Positions 9,544-18,066 of a DNA stretch of 64,000 nt are shown piece after piece (the first letter of the stretch is position 1; every line of letters begins with the position of its first letter). The notes under the pieces were generated by a model. The model was given only the letters and a program-made list of their open reading frames with translations. It was not told where the DNA came from and did no database searches. Made by a program: the position numbers and the translations under genes. Where the stretch lies: positions 62,001 to 126,000 of the forward strand of contig NZ_PVNB01000003.1 of NCBI RefSeq assembly GCF_003001995.1, read 5' to 3'. The stretch is from Orenia metallireducens (GTDB lineage Bacteria > Bacillota > Halanaerobiia > Halobacteroidales > Halobacteroidaceae).

Positions 9544-10338
9544 CTATTCAAAACTATATACCATAGCAAAATGATTGACAGGATTATTACCATTACCAAC
9601 ATTACAACCAGCCTTAATTGCCTCAGTAATATACTTCTTACTTCTCTTGACTGCCTCTTTGACATCATAACCTAAAGCTAAATTGCTAGCTATAGCTGAG
9701 GATAGAGTACATCCTGTCCCATGGGTATCCTTAGTATCAACCCTTTTGCTAGTATATTCAATAAACTCTACTCCATCATAAAGTAAGTCGATGGCATTCT
9801 CACCAACCTGATGACCGCCTTTAACTAAGACATACTCTGAACCTAACTTATGTAGTTCACTAGCTAAAAGCTCTAAAGATACCTCTTCAGCTATATCTCT
9901 ACCAATCAAGACCTTAGCCTCATTCAAATTTGGAGTAATTACCTTAGCTAGAGGAATCAATTCTTCCTTAATTGTAGCAATAGCCTCCTTAGCCAATAGA
10001 ATATCACCACTAGTAGCCACCATGACTGGATCAACTACTAAATTCTCAAGCTGATACTCTTTAACCTTCTTAGCTACTACCTTGATAATCTGACTAGTTG
10101 CTAACATTCCAGTCTTTGCAGCAGAAAAATTCAAATCACTCAATACTGAATCAAGTTGCTTGTCAACTAAATCTATACTCATCGTTTCAAAACCTTGGAC
10201 TCCTAGTGTATTTTGAGCAGTAACAGCAGTAATTACCGATGCCCCATAGACTCCAAAGGCTGTCATCGTCTTTAAATCAGCCTGAATCCCTGCTCCTCCA
10301 CCAGAGTCAGACCCTGCAATTGTTAAGGCTTGCTTCAT
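9544..10338 (-). CDS. thiD: hydroxymethylpyrimidine/phosphomethylpyrimidine kinase
   Basis: Phosphorylates HMP and HMP-phosphate for coupling to the thiazole. The 264-residue product begins MKQALTIAGSDSGGGAGIQADLK-like, the substrate-binding block, then VTAQNTLGVQ, VVDPVMVATSGD near 105, TPNLNEA near 137 and DTHGTGCTLSSAIASNLALG with the catalytic Cys near 213. The start at 10338 follows AAGGAGGTGG, one base beyond the thiW stop codon; longer frames run back into thiW. The tight junction indicates co-translation with thiW. Confidence 0.96.
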   Translation of the reverse strand: MKQALTIAGSDSGGGAGIQADLKTMTAFGVYGASVITAVTAQNTLGVQGFETMSIDLVDKQLDSVLSDLNFSAAKTGMLATSQIIKVVAKKVKEYQLENLVVDPVMVATSGDILLAKEAIATIKEELIPLAKVITPNLNEAKVLIGRDIAEEVSLELLASELHKLGSEYVLVKGGHQVGENAIDLLYDGVEFIEYTSKRVDTKDTHGTGCTLSSAIASNLALGYDVKEAVKRSKKYITEAIKAGCNVGNGNNPVNHFAMVYSFE

Positions 10339-10339
10339 T

Positions 10340-10849
10340 TTATCTATCCACCTCCTTAAGTTCTTTAAAGATTTTATTATTCTCAAATATTCTCACTAGC
10401 AGATACCCTATAAAGCTTCCTCCAATTGTACTTACTAAAAAAGGTATTACAAAGAAGAAAGCCATTATCTCCTTGCCCATTAGAAATTTTGCAATAGGAT
10501 ACGAAAACAATCCCCCTAAGATACCTGTTCCAAAAACCTCTCCACCAATAGTATAGAATCTATTAGCGGTCTTTTTGAATAAAACCCCTGCTAGAAAAGC
10601 ACCTATCATACTACCTGGAAAGGCCAATAAAGAACCAACCCCCAAAATATTTCTAAGCAAAGATATAACAAATGCATTTAATACAGCATATCTTGGACCT
10701 AAAAATATAGCTGATATGATATTAATAGCATGTTGAACAGGAAAACACTTTGCAATCCCGACAGGTATATAAATTAAGTGCCCTGTCATCGTCCCTATAG
10801 CCACCAATAATGCAGAAAAGGTAAGTCTTATTGTTTTAATGATATTCAC
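10340..10849 (-). CDS. thiW: thiazole-specific ECF transporter substrate-binding component ThiW
   Basis: A 169-residue membrane S component of an energy-coupling factor transporter, thought to import the thiazole precursor used by ThiM. It has about five hydrophobic segments and the ThiW/ThiT-like blocks PVGIAKCFPVQHAINII, LGPRYAVLNAFVISLLRNILG and LAFPGSMIGAFLAG. It is the first gene of the operon, directly under the TPP riboswitch, with thiD and thiM next, which supports thiazole uptake. The ATP-binding and T components must be encoded elsewhere. Confidence 0.9.
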   Translation of the reverse strand: MNIIKTIRLTFSALLVAIGTMTGHLIYIPVGIAKCFPVQHAINIISAIFLGPRYAVLNAFVISLLRNILGVGSLLAFPGSMIGAFLAGVLFKKTANRFYTIGGEVFGTGILGGLFSYPIAKFLMGKEIMAFFFVIPFLVSTIGGSFIGYLLVRIFENNKIFKELKEVDR

Positions 10850-10876
10850 CTCTGTTAATAATTTGATTGAATTGAA

Positions 10877-10910
10877 AAAAGCACAGCCCCTAATAGGAAC
10901 TGTGCTTTTG
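10877..10910 (-). terminator. intrinsic terminator of the TPP riboswitch
   Basis: Hairpin AAAAGCACAG/CTGTGCTTTT followed by T residues, between the riboswitch aptamer and the thiW start. Its position suggests control by premature termination: thiamine pyrophosphate binding favours this hairpin. The alternative antiterminator pairing was not modelled. Confidence 0.85.
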
Positions 10911-10949
10911 AATTTATAAACAAGAACAGGCAGATAAATACCCTCTCAA

Positions 10950-11046
10950 AAGCCCACTTCCCTACGCTAGTATTACCCAGATCAGGTTCAAGGGGTCAAG
11001 AAATCAAATTTCTTTCTCAGCTCTAACAGAGCTCCCCCAGTGGTAC
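10950..11046 (-). ncRNA. TPP riboswitch (THI element)
   Basis: On the minus strand the leader reads CTGGGGGAGCTC, then GCTGAGA, then ACCCCTTGAACCTGATCTGG and GTAATACTAGCGTAGGGAA. These are the conserved segments of the thiamine pyrophosphate aptamer: the P1 stem start, the pyrimidine-binding CUGAGA and the pyrophosphate-binding ACCUGAUCUGG helix. It sits 100 bases upstream of thiW and just downstream of a good promoter. It should shut off thiW-thiD-thiM(-thiC) when thiamine pyrophosphate is plentiful. Confidence 0.97.
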
Positions 11047-11074
11047 GAAAAATATTCAATTTTAGTATATCTTT

Positions 11075-11102
11075 ATTATACCACAAAGATTTAACTTTGC
11101 AA
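11075..11102 (-). promoter_or_regulatory. housekeeping promoter of the thiamine operon
   Basis: TTGCAA and a perfect TATAAT separated by 16 bases, about 30 bases before the riboswitch aptamer. Position and spacing fit a vegetative sigma factor promoter. Confidence 0.8.
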
Positions 11103-11131
11103 GGCTCTAAATCAAAGAATAATTCAATATC

Positions 11132-12463
11132 TTATCTATAAACTACTACTCCTTTGCCCTCTAACTTCTCTATCACTTGCTTATTATTCTTTCTTTGATA
11201 GACAGGATTAAACCTCAAATCCACTTGAGTCAATTTAGGAAGATCCAGTAATAACCCTATCTCACTAACCTGATTATTGGCTAAATTAAGAACCTCTAAA
11301 TCGTTCAATCCCTGCATAACCCCAATATCAACTATTATATTCTTAGCAAGTTTTAAAGTATTTATCTTCTTTAAACCTGCTAAAGGACTGATATCCTTAA
11401 TCAAATTATCAGTTAAATCAACCTTCTCTAAAGTCTTTAATTCCTTTAGCCCTTCTATCTTATTAATCTGATTACCTGTTAGATATAATTCCTTTAGCTC
11501 TATCAATTTGGCCAAAGCGAAAGTATCTGAGATCAGATTATACCTTAAATCAAGATAACTCAATCTAGTCATCGCTTCTAAAAAATCAACTTCAACTAAT
11601 CCTGTCCTTCTAATCTCTAACAGCTTCAAACTATCTAAGCTATTTAATAAAACTATATTCTCAATAGGATTGCTACTTAGCTCAAGCTCTATCAAATTAT
11701 CCAAATGAATAATTGGGCTTATATCAGTAATTTGATTTCGCTGTAAACGAAGAGTTTTTATCTTCTGTAATTCTGCTATAGATGCTATATTCTCAATAAA
11801 ATTATTACCTAAATCAAGATAAGTTAATTCCTGCAAAGCTGATAAGAAGCTTGTATCAATAATCCCATTTCTCCTTGCTATCAATCTAGCTAATCCTTCT
11901 GTTTTAGCTAAACTCCCTATATCCTCAATAGGATTATTACTGATATTAAGAATCCTCAATTTAGGTAGATTTACTATAGGAGCTATCTTTTCTAAACGAT
12001 TGACCCATAGATAGAGCTCTTCTAATTTATTCAAAGCTGCTAAAGGACTAATATTCTTAATTTGATTATCATCAAGGTGGAGTACCTCTAAATTCTCTAA
12101 TTGGGCTAATGCTCTTATATCAACAATTTGATTAGACCATAGGTTCAAATAAGTTAAACCTTTTAAATTAGACAACATACTTATATCACTTATATTATTC
12201 TTACTCAAATCCAGAACCTTTAAAGAGACCATAGCCTCTATCCCTGCGATAGACTCTATCCCTTTACCACCTAAATCAAGCTCTGTAACTTTTTTTAAAT
12301 CCTGTTTAGTAATCTTACCATTAGCTTTATTTATTATCTCTCTAATAGCACTCTCAAAGGAAGGATCCTCAATAACTACCTCATCCTGTAAAGTAAATAA
12401 ATATATAGCTAAAACTATTATTACTACACTTATAATAGTAATTATTATCTTATTCTTACCCAT
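11132..12463 (-). CDS. leucine-rich-repeat protein with N-terminal membrane anchor
   Basis: The 443-residue product starts MGKNKIIITIISVVIIVLAIYLF, a single membrane anchor, then a cap resembling that of internalins (DPSFESAIREIINK), then about 16 repeats of roughly 22 residues with the SDS22/internalin consensus (LxxLxLxxNxIxDISPL). Such domains bind proteins; the anchor places it outside the membrane. The start at 12463 is an ATG with GAGGTG six bases ahead; a GTG nine bases upstream is too close to that site. No LPXTG or other sorting signal is visible, and the partner is unknown. Confidence 0.9.
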   Translation of the reverse strand: MGKNKIIITIISVVIIVLAIYLFTLQDEVVIEDPSFESAIREIINKANGKITKQDLKKVTELDLGGKGIESIAGIEAMVSLKVLDLSKNNISDISMLSNLKGLTYLNLWSNQIVDIRALAQLENLEVLHLDDNQIKNISPLAALNKLEELYLWVNRLEKIAPIVNLPKLRILNISNNPIEDIGSLAKTEGLARLIARRNGIIDTSFLSALQELTYLDLGNNFIENIASIAELQKIKTLRLQRNQITDISPIIHLDNLIELELSSNPIENIVLLNSLDSLKLLEIRRTGLVEVDFLEAMTRLSYLDLRYNLISDTFALAKLIELKELYLTGNQINKIEGLKELKTLEKVDLTDNLIKDISPLAGLKKINTLKLAKNIIVDIGVMQGLNDLEVLNLANNQVSEIGLLLDLPKLTQVDLRFNPVYQRKNNKQVIEKLEGKGVVVYR

Positions 12464-12570
12464 CTCATTCACCTCTTTACCTTAAGAAACTTATATATTT
12501 ATTTTAAACAAAAAAAGCGAATTACCTGCAATAATTATAAATTAATCTTCTAGCTTTAACTAGAATCATT

Positions 12571-12600
12571 GTTAGGTAATGGTTTGTTAGGTAATGGTTT
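12571..12600. repeat. 15-bp exact tandem duplication
   Basis: GTTAGGTAATGGTTT occurs twice without a break, followed by a partial third copy. It belongs to the GTTAGG-rich octamer-type repeats seen at 4072 and 12645. Confidence 0.85.
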
Positions 12601-12619
12601 GTTTGCTGAAGGTATATGA

Positions 12620-12722
12620 ATATATTACAACACTTTCTAAATTAGGTGGGTAGGATTTAGAGGTTTAGGTAGTTAGGTACTTCCCAACCACCTACCCACC
12701 TACCGCCTAAATGTCGCTTTCT
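12620..12722. repeat. terminal-inverted-repeat element with period-8 core, second copy
   Basis: The left end ATTACAACACTTTC and the right end AAATGTCGCTTT are a weak inverted pair. The core repeats GTAGGTGGG/TTAGGTAG octamers and then their complement CCACCTACCC. The layout is the same as the element at 4055-4164, so the two are probably one family. It occupies the gap between the LRR gene and the ger operon. Confidence 0.6.
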
Positions 12723-12734
12723 CTCTCTAGCCTC

Positions 12735-12896
12735 TCACTTCATCATCTGCCACAGAGGAACTGCTACTATACTAATTGCCAAAATAGCTACAAAAAAAGC
12801 TCCTAGTTTATTATTCCTTTTTTCCGAGATCATTCTAGCATACATTAAAGTATAATAACTCACATACAAAATAGCTAGACTCCATATTAGTTTCAT
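12735..12896 (-). CDS. small two-helix membrane protein, fourth gene of the ger operon
   Basis: A 53-residue frame, shorter than most gene-calling cut-offs, starting seven bases after the gerC stop codon. It reads MKLIWSLAILYVSYYTLMYA, a charged turn RMISEKRNNK, then GAFFVAILAISIVAVPLW. Two membrane helices joined by a short basic loop match the shape of the small D subunits found in some Bacillus ger operons. AAGGA lies about eleven bases before the ATG. I infer a modulator of the A-B-C germinant receptor; sequence similarity to known D subunits was not tested. Confidence 0.75.
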   Translation of the reverse strand: MKLIWSLAILYVSYYTLMYARMISEKRNNKLGAFFVAILAISIVAVPLWQMMK

Positions 12897-12902
12897 CTAC
12901 AA

Positions 12903-14138
12903 TCAGTCCTTTATATCCTCTTTATTAAAGGGTCTAAACTGCCTTCCAAAGTTAGTAAGCTCTATATCGTACTTAACATTTGTCTCTGCTCTAGGATACT
13001 TCTTCATCCAATCGTAGTTCTTATACTCATCTAAAGTCCAAAACTGTTGACGAGCTATTAAATACCATTGAAAGGGGTCTCCTTTAAACTCCTGTTGGGT
13101 CTTCTTAATTACTTCCATTGATTTACGCTCTAAACTACTAGCAATTGAATCCTTCAATATCTTCTGCCGTTCTAAATCCTCTACATAATCAATTCCACTA
13201 TCTATAGCTAATATCATCATCTTTATTGGTACAACAACATCAATCTTTGGAATATCGGTAGACAAATTCATCTTTATTCTAGTCGGTTCAGTCTTCATCC
13301 ATCTAGCTGCAATTCTTTGCCCTTTAACTAGAGGATCAGCATAGCTAGCTAGCATCGACCTTCTAACTGTCTGGGGTCTTAATAACATAACAACCTTGGT
13401 TGCTTCACCATTTAAGGTTCCAATCATCCTACCTTCCTTGAGAACTGCTGAACCTATCATCTGAATCGGGTTTCCCCCTTCTTTCTTTACTTGACCTGCT
13501 AGATATTGATCCTCATACCCATAGATAGTCTCACCTTTTTTAGCTGTAGCATAGGTGCTCAAAAATAACCCAGCATCATCTAGGGTTCTGGGAATAAATC
13601 TTAAGAGAGTAGCATCAGGTACCAATCCTGTCTCTTCCCATCTTCTAGACATAAAATCATAGTGCTTATGGGGTCTAGTCTCTAATTCATGTTCATTTCC
13701 TCTTATAAACTCTGAAGCCTTCTCTTTAGAGACTATCAGCATTACCTCATGTTTAATAGCTTCATCACGCAAGACCGAATCAAATAATTTAAAAGCTTCT
13801 CCTGATCTAGCTAACTCTTCTCCTGTAATAATTACCTTTAAGTGGGAATAGGTAACCTCACGGCTAACGGAGATATTTGCTAAATCCCTCACTGTTACAA
13901 GGTCTGGGACAGTCAAGGTTATAATCTCAGAAGCAGGCTCCTTTCCAGCACTGACCCTGTCAGAAGACCCTACTTGGGGATTACCAATTTGATAAGTAAC
14001 CTCAAAACCATTTACTTCCCCTTTATCAATCCCAATAACTATTACATAAGCTAACTCCTCTAGTTCTGACTTATCAAAACAGCCTGTTAATAATATTATT
14101 AAAAAAAGAAGTATTAACAATAGCTTAACCCTTCTCAT
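12903..14138 (-). CDS. Ger(x)C family spore germination lipoprotein
   Basis: C subunit of a nutrient germinant receptor, lipid-anchored on the outer face of the spore inner membrane. The 411-residue product starts MRRVKLLLILLFLIILLTGC, a lipoprotein signal with lipobox LLTGC, then DKSELEELAYVIVIGIDKG, typical of the family. Its start overlaps the end of the gerB-type gene by 14 bases. The start at 14138 follows a GGGGG-type site. Length is normal for the family. The germinant cannot be told from the sequence. Confidence 0.93.
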   Translation of the reverse strand: MRRVKLLLILLFLIILLTGCFDKSELEELAYVIVIGIDKGEVNGFEVTYQIGNPQVGSSDRVSAGKEPASEIITLTVPDLVTVRDLANISVSREVTYSHLKVIITGEELARSGEAFKLFDSVLRDEAIKHEVMLIVSKEKASEFIRGNEHELETRPHKHYDFMSRRWEETGLVPDATLLRFIPRTLDDAGLFLSTYATAKKGETIYGYEDQYLAGQVKKEGGNPIQMIGSAVLKEGRMIGTLNGEATKVVMLLRPQTVRRSMLASYADPLVKGQRIAARWMKTEPTRIKMNLSTDIPKIDVVVPIKMMILAIDSGIDYVEDLERQKILKDSIASSLERKSMEVIKKTQQEFKGDPFQWYLIARQQFWTLDEYKNYDWMKKYPRAETNVKYDIELTNFGRQFRPFNKEDIKD

Positions 14139-15234
14139 GCTTAAATTCCCCCTTCCAGTATGCAATTGCCCACAATAGAAGTGGTAAAGCTAATAATAAC
14201 CACCATACATTATTCCAGAATATGTTCTGTTTAAAGATTCGAATATTTTTAATTAAGTTCTCTGGTATGAATCCTATAAGGATAGTTAAGGTAGCAAAGG
14301 GTAACAATAGAGGTTCAAACTCCTTTATCTTCAACAGATAAGCAAATAAAGCAGTATTTAGATAGAGATAAAAAGAAATTCTAAGGATCACCATCATCAA
14401 CCAAAAACCAAAAAAGAAGGCATCAAAGTTCATAAAAAACCTTGAAATTCCAGTAACCCTGATTAGTAAATTAAAGGGATGAGACACAACCTGTAATTCA
14501 TTATAGTCAAACATTACTATGTAAATCATTAAAAGTAGACTTATTGTTATAATAGAGACTGCCAGTCCTCCCCAAACCCCTCGCCTATAATCTTTGTAAT
14601 TATTTACAAAAGGAAAGAATGTAGCTACTAGAATAAACTCCATAAGCAAAGGAATATGAACAACACTAGACTTAATAATCTTCTCTATCCCAGGTCCTCC
14701 TAGTGGATAAAGGAATTGATATATAAAATCCACTCTAGCAAGAGCAACAAAGACGATGAAAACTGCCACCAAATAAGGAAAGAGTAAAGAACTGACCCGA
14801 CCAAGGGTCTCAAAACCATACTTAGCAATAAAATATGCTGCACCTACCAATAATAAGTATAGCTCTAGATCAGGGGTGGTATCTAAGAATATATCAGATG
14901 TCTCTTGTACAAAGTTATAACTCATTCTAATTAGCATATTAAAGACAATTAGAAATAATCCCCCACTCAAAATAAACCCTAAATAGTTTCCAGTTAAATC
15001 ATATATTATTTGTATCAACCCTTTATTCCGATATAGCTTGAGTAAGGAATGTAAAGCAAGCAAAGGCACTATAATTAACACTCCCCAGATTAGAGGAAAG
15101 GTCCAAGTGGCATTCTTTCCTAGCTTAAACAGAACTAATGGCATCATATCTGTTCCAACTATAACATTGACAATGATAAGCATGGTAATCAATTCACGCC
15201 AATCAATCCACCCATCGCTTGCTCTATTCATCAT
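14125..15234 (-). CDS. GerAB/GerBB-type spore germination permease
   Basis: B subunit of the germinant receptor, a 369-residue protein with about ten membrane helices of the APC amino-acid transporter fold; it forms the ligand-binding part of the receptor. The N-terminus (GWIDWRELITMLIIVNVIVGTDMMPL) and helices such as YIVMFDYNELQ fit the endospore germination permease family. The start codon overlaps the stop of the A subunit gene (TAATG), indicating translational coupling. AGAGGGGG precedes it. Confidence 0.93.
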   Translation of the reverse strand: MMNRASDGWIDWRELITMLIIVNVIVGTDMMPLVLFKLGKNATWTFPLIWGVLIIVPLLALHSLLKLYRNKGLIQIIYDLTGNYLGFILSGGLFLIVFNMLIRMSYNFVQETSDIFLDTTPDLELYLLLVGAAYFIAKYGFETLGRVSSLLFPYLVAVFIVFVALARVDFIYQFLYPLGGPGIEKIIKSSVVHIPLLMEFILVATFFPFVNNYKDYRRGVWGGLAVSIITISLLLMIYIVMFDYNELQVVSHPFNLLIRVTGISRFFMNFDAFFFGFWLMMVILRISFYLYLNTALFAYLLKIKEFEPLLLPFATLTILIGFIPENLIKNIRIFKQNIFWNNVWWLLLALPLLLWAIAYWKGEFKHEKG

Positions 15235-16769
15235 TATCTTTCCCCCTCTGGCTCTTTCTTTCTGATATCATCCTCTGGGTCAGTGTAGAAAGGTCGTAAC
15301 CACTGCTTCCAAATAGGTGGACGTAAGATTAAATCATTAGAGGATTTATAATAAGGAGCCATTGGCGATAGAAAAGGTACACCAAAAGACTTGAAATCTG
15401 ACATATAAGCCATAAAACAGATAAAGCTTACTACAATCCCCAAAGCCCCATATAGACTAGCAGCTCCTAAGATAACAAACTTCATAATCCGAATTAGAAA
15501 ACTTAAACTATTATCGGGAATTGTAAAAGACGCCAACCCAGTTAATGCCACTACAATCACTAAAATTGGACTAATCAGATTGGCTTCAACTGCTGCATTT
15601 CCTAAGATTAAAGCTCCAACAATACCAATAGTTGGACCAATAGCACTAGGAATCCTAATCCCTGCTTCTCGTAGTAGCTCAAAGGCGCTTTCCATAAAGA
15701 AAACCTCAACTACTGAAGGAAAAGGTACTCGCTCTCTAGTAGCAGCTATGGCAAATAATAGATCAGTCGGTATCATCTCAATATGATAGTTGGTAACAGC
15801 TATATAGATAGCTGGAGTTAATAAGGCTATAAAAAAAGAGAACAATCTAATTAGACGGATAAAATTCCCATAAGCCCAGCGTTCATAACTATCCTCTGGG
15901 GTATGAAATAGACTCCAAAAAGTCACAGGAACTATTAAACAACTTGAGGAGCTATCCATTAATAGGATAATATGACCCTCCTGTAAAAAAGATACTGCTC
16001 TATCAGGTCTCTCCGAATATAATACCGTCGGTATAAGAGAATAACTCCTCTCTTCAATATGCTGCTCTAACATAGGAATCTCCATCACTGTATCTGCCTT
16101 AATCTGTTTAATCCTCTTTCTAACTCTATCTACCAACTCTGGGTTGGCAATGTCTTTAATATAGAACATAGAGACTTTGCTTAAAGAACGTTCTCCTACG
16201 ACTATCTTTTCTGAAACTAAATTCTCATCTCTTAATCGCTTTCTGATTAAAGAGGTATTGACATCACCTGATTCTATAAAGGCTTCTTTTGGTCCTTTTA
16301 ATACTGTCTCCCTAGTTGATGGCTGAACACTACGATGAGAAAACTTAGTAGTAGCTATTGAAATTGCTTGATTATAATTTTCCATTAAGATTATAGTATT
16401 CCCAATTAAAATGTCATCAATAATCTTCCTCAAAGAGCTTACTTTACTAGCATTTTTAGAGGTAATTACCTTTTTTATTAAATCTACTTCTTCGGTCTCT
16501 TTAATATTAGTACCTTCTAACAAGGGATGGATAATATGCTGCTCAATTGCATCATTATCTACCATACCATTTAAGGATAATAAGACAGCCTTTCTGTGAA
16601 TATTCTCTATGTATAGTTCTCTAACCTTAAAATCTTCATTATTGGGATAAGAGAACGCTTCTTTTAATCTATTTAGGTTTTCATCTAAACTTTTGCTTAA
16701 TTTCTCTTCCTGCTCAATAGCAGTTTGACTATTAACTCTAGAAGAGAACATATTTTTTAAGAATTTCAT
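15234..16769 (-). CDS. GerA-type spore germination protein (A subunit)
   Basis: First gene of the A-B-C germinant receptor operon. The 511-residue product has a soluble N-terminal half (about 1-290), then four or five membrane helices including RLIRLFSFFIALLTPAIYIAVT, RVPFPSVVEVFFMESAFELLREAGIRIP and GPTIGIVGALILGNAAVEA, the hallmark block of GerABKA proteins. The start at 16769 follows GAGGTG; the frame upstream to 16796 has no ribosome binding site. This gene type forms the ion-conducting pentamer in current models of spore germination. Confidence 0.95.
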   Translation of the reverse strand: MKFLKNMFSSRVNSQTAIEQEEKLSKSLDENLNRLKEAFSYPNNEDFKVRELYIENIHRKAVLLSLNGMVDNDAIEQHIIHPLLEGTNIKETEEVDLIKKVITSKNASKVSSLRKIIDDILIGNTIILMENYNQAISIATTKFSHRSVQPSTRETVLKGPKEAFIESGDVNTSLIRKRLRDENLVSEKIVVGERSLSKVSMFYIKDIANPELVDRVRKRIKQIKADTVMEIPMLEQHIEERSYSLIPTVLYSERPDRAVSFLQEGHIILLMDSSSSCLIVPVTFWSLFHTPEDSYERWAYGNFIRLIRLFSFFIALLTPAIYIAVTNYHIEMIPTDLLFAIAATRERVPFPSVVEVFFMESAFELLREAGIRIPSAIGPTIGIVGALILGNAAVEANLISPILVIVVALTGLASFTIPDNSLSFLIRIMKFVILGAASLYGALGIVVSFICFMAYMSDFKSFGVPFLSPMAPYYKSSNDLILRPPIWKQWLRPFYTDPEDDIRKKEPEGER

Positions 16770-16799
16770 TGAATTCACCTCTTTTTCAGACCTCATCTC

Positions 16800-16935
16800 C
16801 CATCCCCTTCTACGAGTCTAAAAGACAAGACTCTTCGTGCAAGAACAGCTTCTCCTATCTTAGTAGAAGGGGAGTAAAAACTCTTTTATTCTCTCTCCTA
16901 ATACAGAAGAGGGTTAGGGTGAGGTATGAGGTTTT
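16800..16935. repeat. palindromic repeat upstream of the ger operon
   Basis: CATCCCCTTCTAC is answered by GTAGAAGGGGAG, and CCTCATCTCCC by GGTGAGGTATGAGG, so the region folds into a nested hairpin. Inside it, 16811-16839 holds the 29-bp module TACGAGTCT...AGACTCTTCGTG, which recurs with one mismatch at 38765-38793. The ger operon promoter must lie in or beyond this repeat; none is obvious. Confidence 0.65.
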
Positions 16936-16974
16936 AATTATTAAATCTTTTCCGTATACTATATAAATATCAAA

Positions 16975-17493
16975 TTAATTTTCAATCTGATAACCTCTCA
17001 TACTTAAAAACTTGATGTATCTTATAAAAGACCCAGAATAAAAACCAATCAGCCAAATAAGACCACCATAGAATCCAAGTAAAAAACGATGATTATATAA
17101 TTGCCCTAATGTTGGAAAAAAGAATGAATATATTGCTGCAGTAATTGGGCTTTTTAGTTCTAGATATTGAAGCTCACTAGAAGTAAAAATTATATTATCT
17201 AAACGTTCATTTTCAAACTCTGCAAGGTGACACATTTTATTCTGGATCAAGGGAGAACGGTAACTATCCCAAATGGTATAAAAGTAAATAATAATATATC
17301 CCAATGCCCAGTTAGGCTTTAAAATCGACTTAGCCAATTCGAATTGCCCACAATAAGTATATACTATAGCCTCATTAACATGAGCAAGAGTATTTATAAT
17401 TACTTCAACTATAGTTAATATAGTAGCCCGAAAATATTGATTTAACATATAATGACCAAACCCAGGAAAAGCAACAGACCACCAAGCTATCAT
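16975..17493 (-). CDS. polytopic membrane protein, N-terminus interrupted by a stop codon
   Basis: A 172-residue frame with about four membrane segments and the repeated motif PGFGHYMLNQY/PTLGQLYNHRF, found in a family of uncharacterised Firmicute membrane proteins that I recognise only by pattern. The frame continues upstream of the ATG without interruption for 17 codons (IHKYGITNLHRQNPY), which looks like the real N-terminus, then meets a TAA at 17548-17550. Beyond it, in the same frame, LKEHKRR begins at a TTG (17569-17571) with AGGTG upstream. The intact gene would be about 199 residues. It may be a nonsense-interrupted gene using an internal start. Confidence 0.6.
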   Translation of the reverse strand: MIAWWSVAFPGFGHYMLNQYFRATILTIVEVIINTLAHVNEAIVYTYCGQFELAKSILKPNWALGYIIIYFYTIWDSYRSPLIQNKMCHLAEFENERLDNIIFTSSELQYLELKSPITAAIYSFFFPTLGQLYNHRFLLGFYGGLIWLIGFYSGSFIRYIKFLSMRGYQIEN

Positions 17494-17776
17494 ATAAGGG
17501 TTCTGCCGATGTAAATTAGTAATCCCATATTTATGTATAATTGCCAGTTAACGACGCTTATGTTCTTTCAAGATTATAACACCTACTAGCTTAGTTTTTT
17601 CTAATTTATTGACTTTTATAAAAATCTCTCCAAGTATCATCTATGCTAACTAAAACTATCCAAAAATATTCAACTTATCTCTTCATAGATGTTATTCTTT
17701 AAGTTATATATAGAAACCGATAAAGATTTCATATTAGAAATTTTAAAAGAAAAAGAGCAAACAAGAATGATTTTTT

Positions 17777-17922
17777 GCCACGAATCACACGAATTTACAC
17801 GCTCCCTGAAGGAGGTAACGACTGAGGAAGTACTCTTGGGGTGAATAAGTTCAAAAGATTTATTCATTAAATTAATTTTTTACTCTTTTTATTCGTATTT
17901 GATTAGTGTTAATTCGTGGCTA
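17777..17922. repeat. GCCACGAAT palindromic repeat, copy 2, with an insert
   Basis: Ends GCCACGAATCACACGAATTTACAC and TAGTGTTAATTCGTGGC, the same palindrome as at 1014 and 55049. It is about 50 bp longer because of a segment beginning CTCCCTGAAGGAGG. The 17.5-18.0 kb gap otherwise holds only A+T-rich sequence with no convincing gene. Confidence 0.75.
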
Positions 17923-18031
17923 AAGAAATTTAAATTCTTTTTCGTGTTTTATATAGAATTATTTTCACCTTATTCATCTATAATTATTCTCTTATTATCA
18001 CACCTCATTAAATTCACATATCTATATAAAT

Positions 18032-18060
18032 TAAAGCCCCACTACTCTCATAGTGGGGAA
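18032..18060 (-). terminator. terminator after the coat protein pair
   Basis: CCCCACTA/TAGTGGGG stem with a six-base loop, followed on the minus strand by CTTTAATTT. It lies just beyond the coat gene stop codon. Confidence 0.75.
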
Positions 18061-18066
18061 AATAAA

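Noticed and set aside
17670-17867. 65-codon open frame on the minus strand near 17.7-17.9 kb
   Set aside because: It overlaps the GCCACGAAT palindrome and has no ribosome binding site or known protein pattern.
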